The position numbers and the translations under genes are program-made. Shown here piece by piece: positions 47,001-53,000 of a DNA stretch of 64,000 nucleotides (the first letter of the stretch is position 1; every line of letters starts with the position of its first letter). The DNA is from Undaria pinnatifida (taxonomy: Eukaryota > Sar > Phaeophyceae > Laminariales > Alariaceae). The stretch lies in assembly GCA_012845835.1 (NCBI GenBank), contig JABAKD010000028.1:6930296-6994295 (forward strand), written 5' to 3'. The notes below the pieces were generated by a model, which saw nothing but the letters and a program-made list of their open reading frames with translations, was not told where the DNA came from and did no database searches.

Positions 47001-50000
47001 CCTGCGGCGGTGACGGCAGCAGCGGCGGGAGGGGGAGCGACGACGGCCGAGGCTGAGGTGGAAGCTGTGAGTGGCTTGCTTAGAGAAGTTGGAGGCGCAC
47101 ATCAAGGGGTGAAGGGGGCGGGGGATGGGCGTACTCGTTTGTTGCTTGCCGTACCTGGTGGTTATTTGACTATTGTCCACGCACCCCTCTCGAGACGGGG
47201 CGTCGTTCCTGTTCCTAATAGAGACACCTCCAACATTTGGGCGGACAGGGGGGCTGGGGGGGCGCAGGAGGGGTACAGCTTGTTGCCGCTCCGTGTAGGT
47301 GTTGGTGCTGTTTTGGTGTTGGGTGTTGGTGCTGTTTTGGCGTTGGTGTTGGTGCTGTTGGTGATGGTTCGACGGGCGTTGCCGTTGCTGCTGCAGGTAT
47401 CGCGTGCTGATTTGCGGATGTTTTTATCTCTTTTTTTGTCGCTAGAGGAAACTGCTTAGAACTAGCGTGGGGTAATTTTCGCGGCAGTAAAACAGCTGTT
47501 ATAGTCAGAATTACCCCCACGTTTTTCGGGGGAGTAACGACTTGGAACTAGTGTGGAACTAGTGTGGACAATATGTGCAGTAGCAAAGTGTTTCACCTTC
47601 CTCTGCCGCCCGCCCCCTCCCCCTTCTCTACGCGTTGATGTTCGATGGTGCTTCAGGATGAGGGCCACTTGGTGTTGCACGTAAAGGCTCCACGCGCTGC
47701 CTTCACCACGACACCTACGGCTGACGCTCAACTGACTCCTGCCAAGAGCCGGCGTAGCAGCAGTGTTGCCAGCGGTGGTGGTGGTGATGGTGGTGGCAGT
47801 GGTGGTGGTGCAAGTGTGGGTGTGGAGAGGAATTCAGGTGGTCAGAAGGAGCGGGGGGCGCGGAAGGATGATGAAGGGGGGGGCGGGGACGAGGGAAGGG
47901 GGGGGGGCAGTGGCTTCTCCGAATGGTGCGGAAGAGGATCGCGTTGCGGGGGTCGACGTGAGAGATATGCACACAATGGAGAAGGAGGTAATGCCGACGG
48001 TGACGGGAGGGGCAGTAGCGCCCGCTGGCGTAACGCCAGCGGTAGAAGTAGCAGCAGCGGCGGCGGGTGAAAGAGACGGGGAGGAGAAGGAGGACGAGGA
48101 CGAGGAGGACGAGGAGGCTTGGCTTATTTTCAACGACTTTTTGGTTGAACGGACCGTGCTGGACGATGCTCGAGGCTTTGGGCCGAAGTGGAAGGAGCCG
48201 TGCGTGCTAGTCTACCGCAGGGTACCGCCGAAGGGGGGCGAGGAGGAGGCGGCAGCGATGGCGGCGGCGGCGGCTCGACGGGAGATAAGCAAGCGGCTCG
48301 CTATCCCGGCGACGGTGTTCGACATCCCGTCGCTGGCGAAGGTACTTGCTTGTGAAAGGGGCCCACGTTTTTTGCGGGCAAGCTGCTTGTAGTTTGAGTG
48401 GGAGTTTTTTGCATTGGCAGAAGGTTGTACCGTTGGCTCGCTCGCTACGTCCTTGCCCTTGCGCTCTTTTTTCTCGAATAGTTGCCGGTTTTTGGCCTGC
48501 ACGCGGCAATTCTTCGCGCCGCTCGTCTTCGTTTTTTTGTGCTTCTGCTGCTGCTGTTGTTGTTGTTGTTGTTGTTGTTGTTGTCATTGTTGTTTGGCGG
48601 TGTTGCCGTGCTTTTCGTCGTCTTGTCTTGTCATGCGTGACCTCTTACTCCTTTCTCCACACGGCCGACCCTCCCAACTCCTCACACCCGAACGATCCCT
48701 CAACCCACCCCAACCAAACCCAGCTCGCTTTATCTACTTAACCGATTGCGTGTCAAAATGTTGCATCCGTGCGCTCTAGCTCCTGTTTTGCTGTTGGAAC
48801 AGTTGTTGCTGCTACTACTGCGATATCTGCTACGTATACTACTGGCACAATGCTACCACTACAATAGCTACCACCCTACCACCCCCATTGCTTATACTAC
48901 CACTACTGCATGCTTTTCATATGGATTTCCGAAGCGCTAACCCTTTAATGTAGTGTGTGAAACACCGTCACTAATATCGCAACGCTCCCTCCTTCCCCCC
49001 TATATTATATTTAGATTTGATTGGCGTCGGTTGGCAACGACACTCTAAAATATGCCGCTCACTACATGAGCTAGACCACCGCGTTCTTCTTTTTATTTTA
49101 TTTTTGGCGGTCGATCACAGCTGGCGGTCGAGTTAGATCATTGGTGGAGACCGTTTACTCCGCACAAGGAGAATGCTCGTGTCATGGTATCACGTAACGT
49201 TTATGGTAAGGTACGCACGGGGCAGTTACATGGTAGTATCCATTGCTGTCCCTGAAAGTGGCCGTACCGGAAATTAAATGAGCTCATTGAAGCTGTCGTC
49301 CATATGCACGTCCGTCTTACGAGCGGTTCTTGGAATGATGCAATTCACCCTTCATGCGACTCGCCGAACACCTCACGGCGCTTCGCGCTTGGTGCAAGCA
49401 ATGTCTGCCTGGTTGGTGACAACCGGACGTGCTCTGTCCCGGCCTAGTAGGGATGCGAGGGTCTATGGTCATACGACTACGGCCATGCACAAACTGAGTA
49501 CCCCCGCCCCCCCCGCCCCCCTGATGACAAGAAGGGGGTGATATGTGTTGAACGTGTTTTGTTCATGCCATACATGAAAGAAACGTAATGAGCGCCCAAA
49601 TGTTGGGAGTGTCTCTATTAGCAGTGGGAACGGTGCTCCGTCTCGAAAAGGATGCGTGGCCAATAGCCAAAGGACTATGGCGAGCAACAAATGAGTACCC
49701 CCCTCCCCCCGCTTCGCCCCCTTTCCCTCACCGATCCCCGCCCCCCCGACAACCCCTCCCGGCTCGTTTCAGAACCGGCCGATATCGCAGGTGGTGCGTC
49801 TTCCACCCGAACGGCTGCCGGGCAGGGGAGACATCGTCGCCATCGACGCAGAGTTCGTGTCTCTCACGGCAAGTGACACACGTGCAGTGCATGTAGTTCT
49901 ATTGCTTTTGAGTGGGATTGTGTGGGATCGTGTCCCATGATTTTGACCTTCTTTTTTTTTGTTAAACTGCCCATGGTTTACGTGTGCGATTGTGCGTGCG

Positions 50001-53000
50001 TCGTGATGTTTGTGGGTGTGTTATGTGACCACGTTCTTTTTTGCGAAAGCGAGTGCGTCGACGATTTTATGCGTTGCGGGCATGTGTTATCCTCGCCACC
50101 GCGATACCGCCAACCACGATAGCATGCTGCAAGTTCGCGAAACGGCCACCCGCCCGTTCCGTACCGTCGTTCGACATGTGCTACGAAGGTAAAGGTTCAC
50201 CATGTTTGTTTATGGGGCTCCTCATCAAAAGACCTCTATACTGTACTTGACCCAGAAACTGAATTTGAGAACAATAAACAACCCATGCCATGGTCTAGCG
50301 GAAGGTATAAACTAAACCAAGTTGCAAGAACAAACGAGAATGGTAACATTTTGACAGAGTAGGGTTAAGGAGGCGCCCCCCCCCGTCACTCGGGAAATTT
50401 TTCTTGCCTAAACATGCTACCTCTATCGTAGCGCGCGTCATTCGCGTTGCCATGCTGCCACCATCCTCGATACCGTACCGCCATCCGCTATACCGTACCG
50501 CCATGTACGGTGCCATACCGCCACCCGCGATATGCAGCATACCGCCATCAATGATTTGTACCATAACGCCATCCGTGACCGGTGAGACAGGTGGAAGAGT
50601 CGCGCCTTCGCGGGGACGGGTCTAAGGTAGTGACGAAGCAGGGGAGGCAGAGCTTGGCAAGGGTTTCCGCTCTAGACGGGAGGCATACCGGCTCTGAGTC
50701 GAACGCGTTGGTGATGATGGATGATTATGTGGTGCAGGCCGAGCCCGTCGTGGACCACCTCACCCGCTTTAGCGGGATTACGCCGGGTGAGTGTGTTTCT
50801 ACTTTGGTTTTTTGCGGATTTCTATGTCATGAAGAAATGAATGAGAAGACCACCTCTGACATGAAACATCAACAAAACCAGCGGTAACGTGAATATCAAC
50901 ACCAACAACGCCAACACCAACAATACCAACACCAACAACACCGCCACCGATGACATGCATACTTTTCTATTTTGTGCACTACGAAGAATGCCGATTGATT
51001 CGACACTCAGCTGTGAGATCGAGAGACTTTAGGACTTTTACGACTTTTAGTCAAGAATAATATCTTCAATTTGCATATGTGGTCTCCGATCGCACGTTCT
51101 ACGGGATGTTTGGCGTCGTCAAGGATAGAGGTCGGTGACTCCCCTGGCTAATAGTACCAGGGTCTATAAAAAATGAGCACTCTGTCAGCTGCGAGTTCTC
51201 CCGATGAGACTGACACTTTTTGTGAGATGTTTTGTTTGACTTCTTGCAAGCATGGCGGGGTGGAAGGGAGGGCGGGGGTGTTCGGCGTTTTTTTTTTCTT
51301 CCATCTCAGCTCCTCGGAGAGCGATGTTTGCATCCCGTTCTGTTTCGTTTTCGTTCGTCAACCGCCCGTCTTGCGCGCCATTCAACGGCAACACCCGTAC
51401 ATGGGTGATCCCCCCCCCCCAAGGACATTTCCTCTCTCCTTCCCAAACTCCTTCCCTCCTTCCTCCCTTCCCTTCCTCACTTCTTCCCTTACGTCTCCCC
51501 CCTTCTTCTTCTGACTTTCCCCCCTCCCGTTCCCCCCCCTGACTCTGCCCCTTTCCTCCTCCCCCCCCCCCCCCCCCCCCGCGCGCCCTCTGATCGTGTT
51601 TCCCTTCTTGCTGTGCGGAAAACCAGACGACCTGGACCCGGGTACTTCTCGGCACCACCTTCACCATTTGCGAACGGTGTACCTTCGCCTTCGCTTCCTC
51701 GCCGATGCGGGCTGCGTTTTCCTCGGGCACGGGCTGGCCAACGACTTCAGAATGTGCAACCTCACGTTACCGCCATCTCAGGCAGGTTTCCCCCCCCCCC
51801 CCCCCCCCACCCCCAGCCCCGCTTCCTTTATTGTCCTTTCTTCCCCCCCCCGCCCCCGCCTTCCCCCCCCCTTAAATATATATATATATAATGGTTGGCC
51901 TCGGTCAGCACCGACGCTGTAATACATTATATGTATATTGAGGTTGGCGTTGGTTGGCTACGTCGCTGTCAAACATGCCAATCACTGTTAGAGCTAGACA
52001 ACCAGGGTACCGTTTTTTCTTTTTGTCTTTTTTTGGCGGTCACCATGTTGGCTATCGAACTAGATCACATTGCTCGGGGTGGAGAACCCTAACTCCGCAC
52101 AAGGGCAATGATCGCATCACGTAGTGTGAACATGGTAAGGCACCCACGAGGCAGTTGCATAGTACTGAGTACTGTAATACCCATTGCTGTCTGCAGTGGC
52201 CACACGAGAAAACAAAGTAACTCATTGGCGCTGTCATGCATCAGCAAGAAAATAGGCACAAGGTGCCAAAGTCCGTCTTACGAGCGGTCCTTGGAAGGAT
52301 GCAGTTTAGTGTTCTTGCGACTCCCCGAACACCTCATGGCGCGTCGCGCTTGGTGCAAGCAATGTCTGCCTGGTTGGTGAAAGCCCGACGTGCTCCGTCC
52401 CGGCTTCGTAGGGATGCGAAGGTCTATGGTCATACGACTACGGCCATGCACAAACTGAGTACCCCCCCCCGCCTTTTTGCTTTTGTTGTGTTTTTTTTTT
52501 TCTTTGTTGTGTTGTTGTTTTACACTTCGTACACTGTGTAGCATATTATTGTGTATTGGTTTTTAGCTTGTCTGTTTTGTTCTTCCTCCCTCGGCGCGCG
52601 CAGAGGTTCGTTTTATACCCAACTTAGGGAGTCGCGCGGTTAAAACTACAACTACGACAGGCCATCGCGGCAACTCGGCCTTTCTCGCCATCCTTCCAAC
52701 CCCAAGAAATAGCAGCCCGATCCACGCGGCCAGCATTGTTAACCGTAGACAGATGCCTTCCACCAAGAGGCAACCCCCCCCCACCCTCCCCCACCCCTCC
52801 GGGTAAAAAAACATGCTGGTGCAGATCATGCCAAGCCTATGTAACATACAAAACCACGCGAAACTTGGAAAATCATGCGATAGCGAGTTAGTTATCTTGA
52901 CCGCGCCAAATTAATGGGGGCCCCTTTCGAGTTATGTGAAGCGTTTGTCGACCAACAACCCGTATGGTTTGACGACAGATTTTACGAACGTCGTGCTGCG

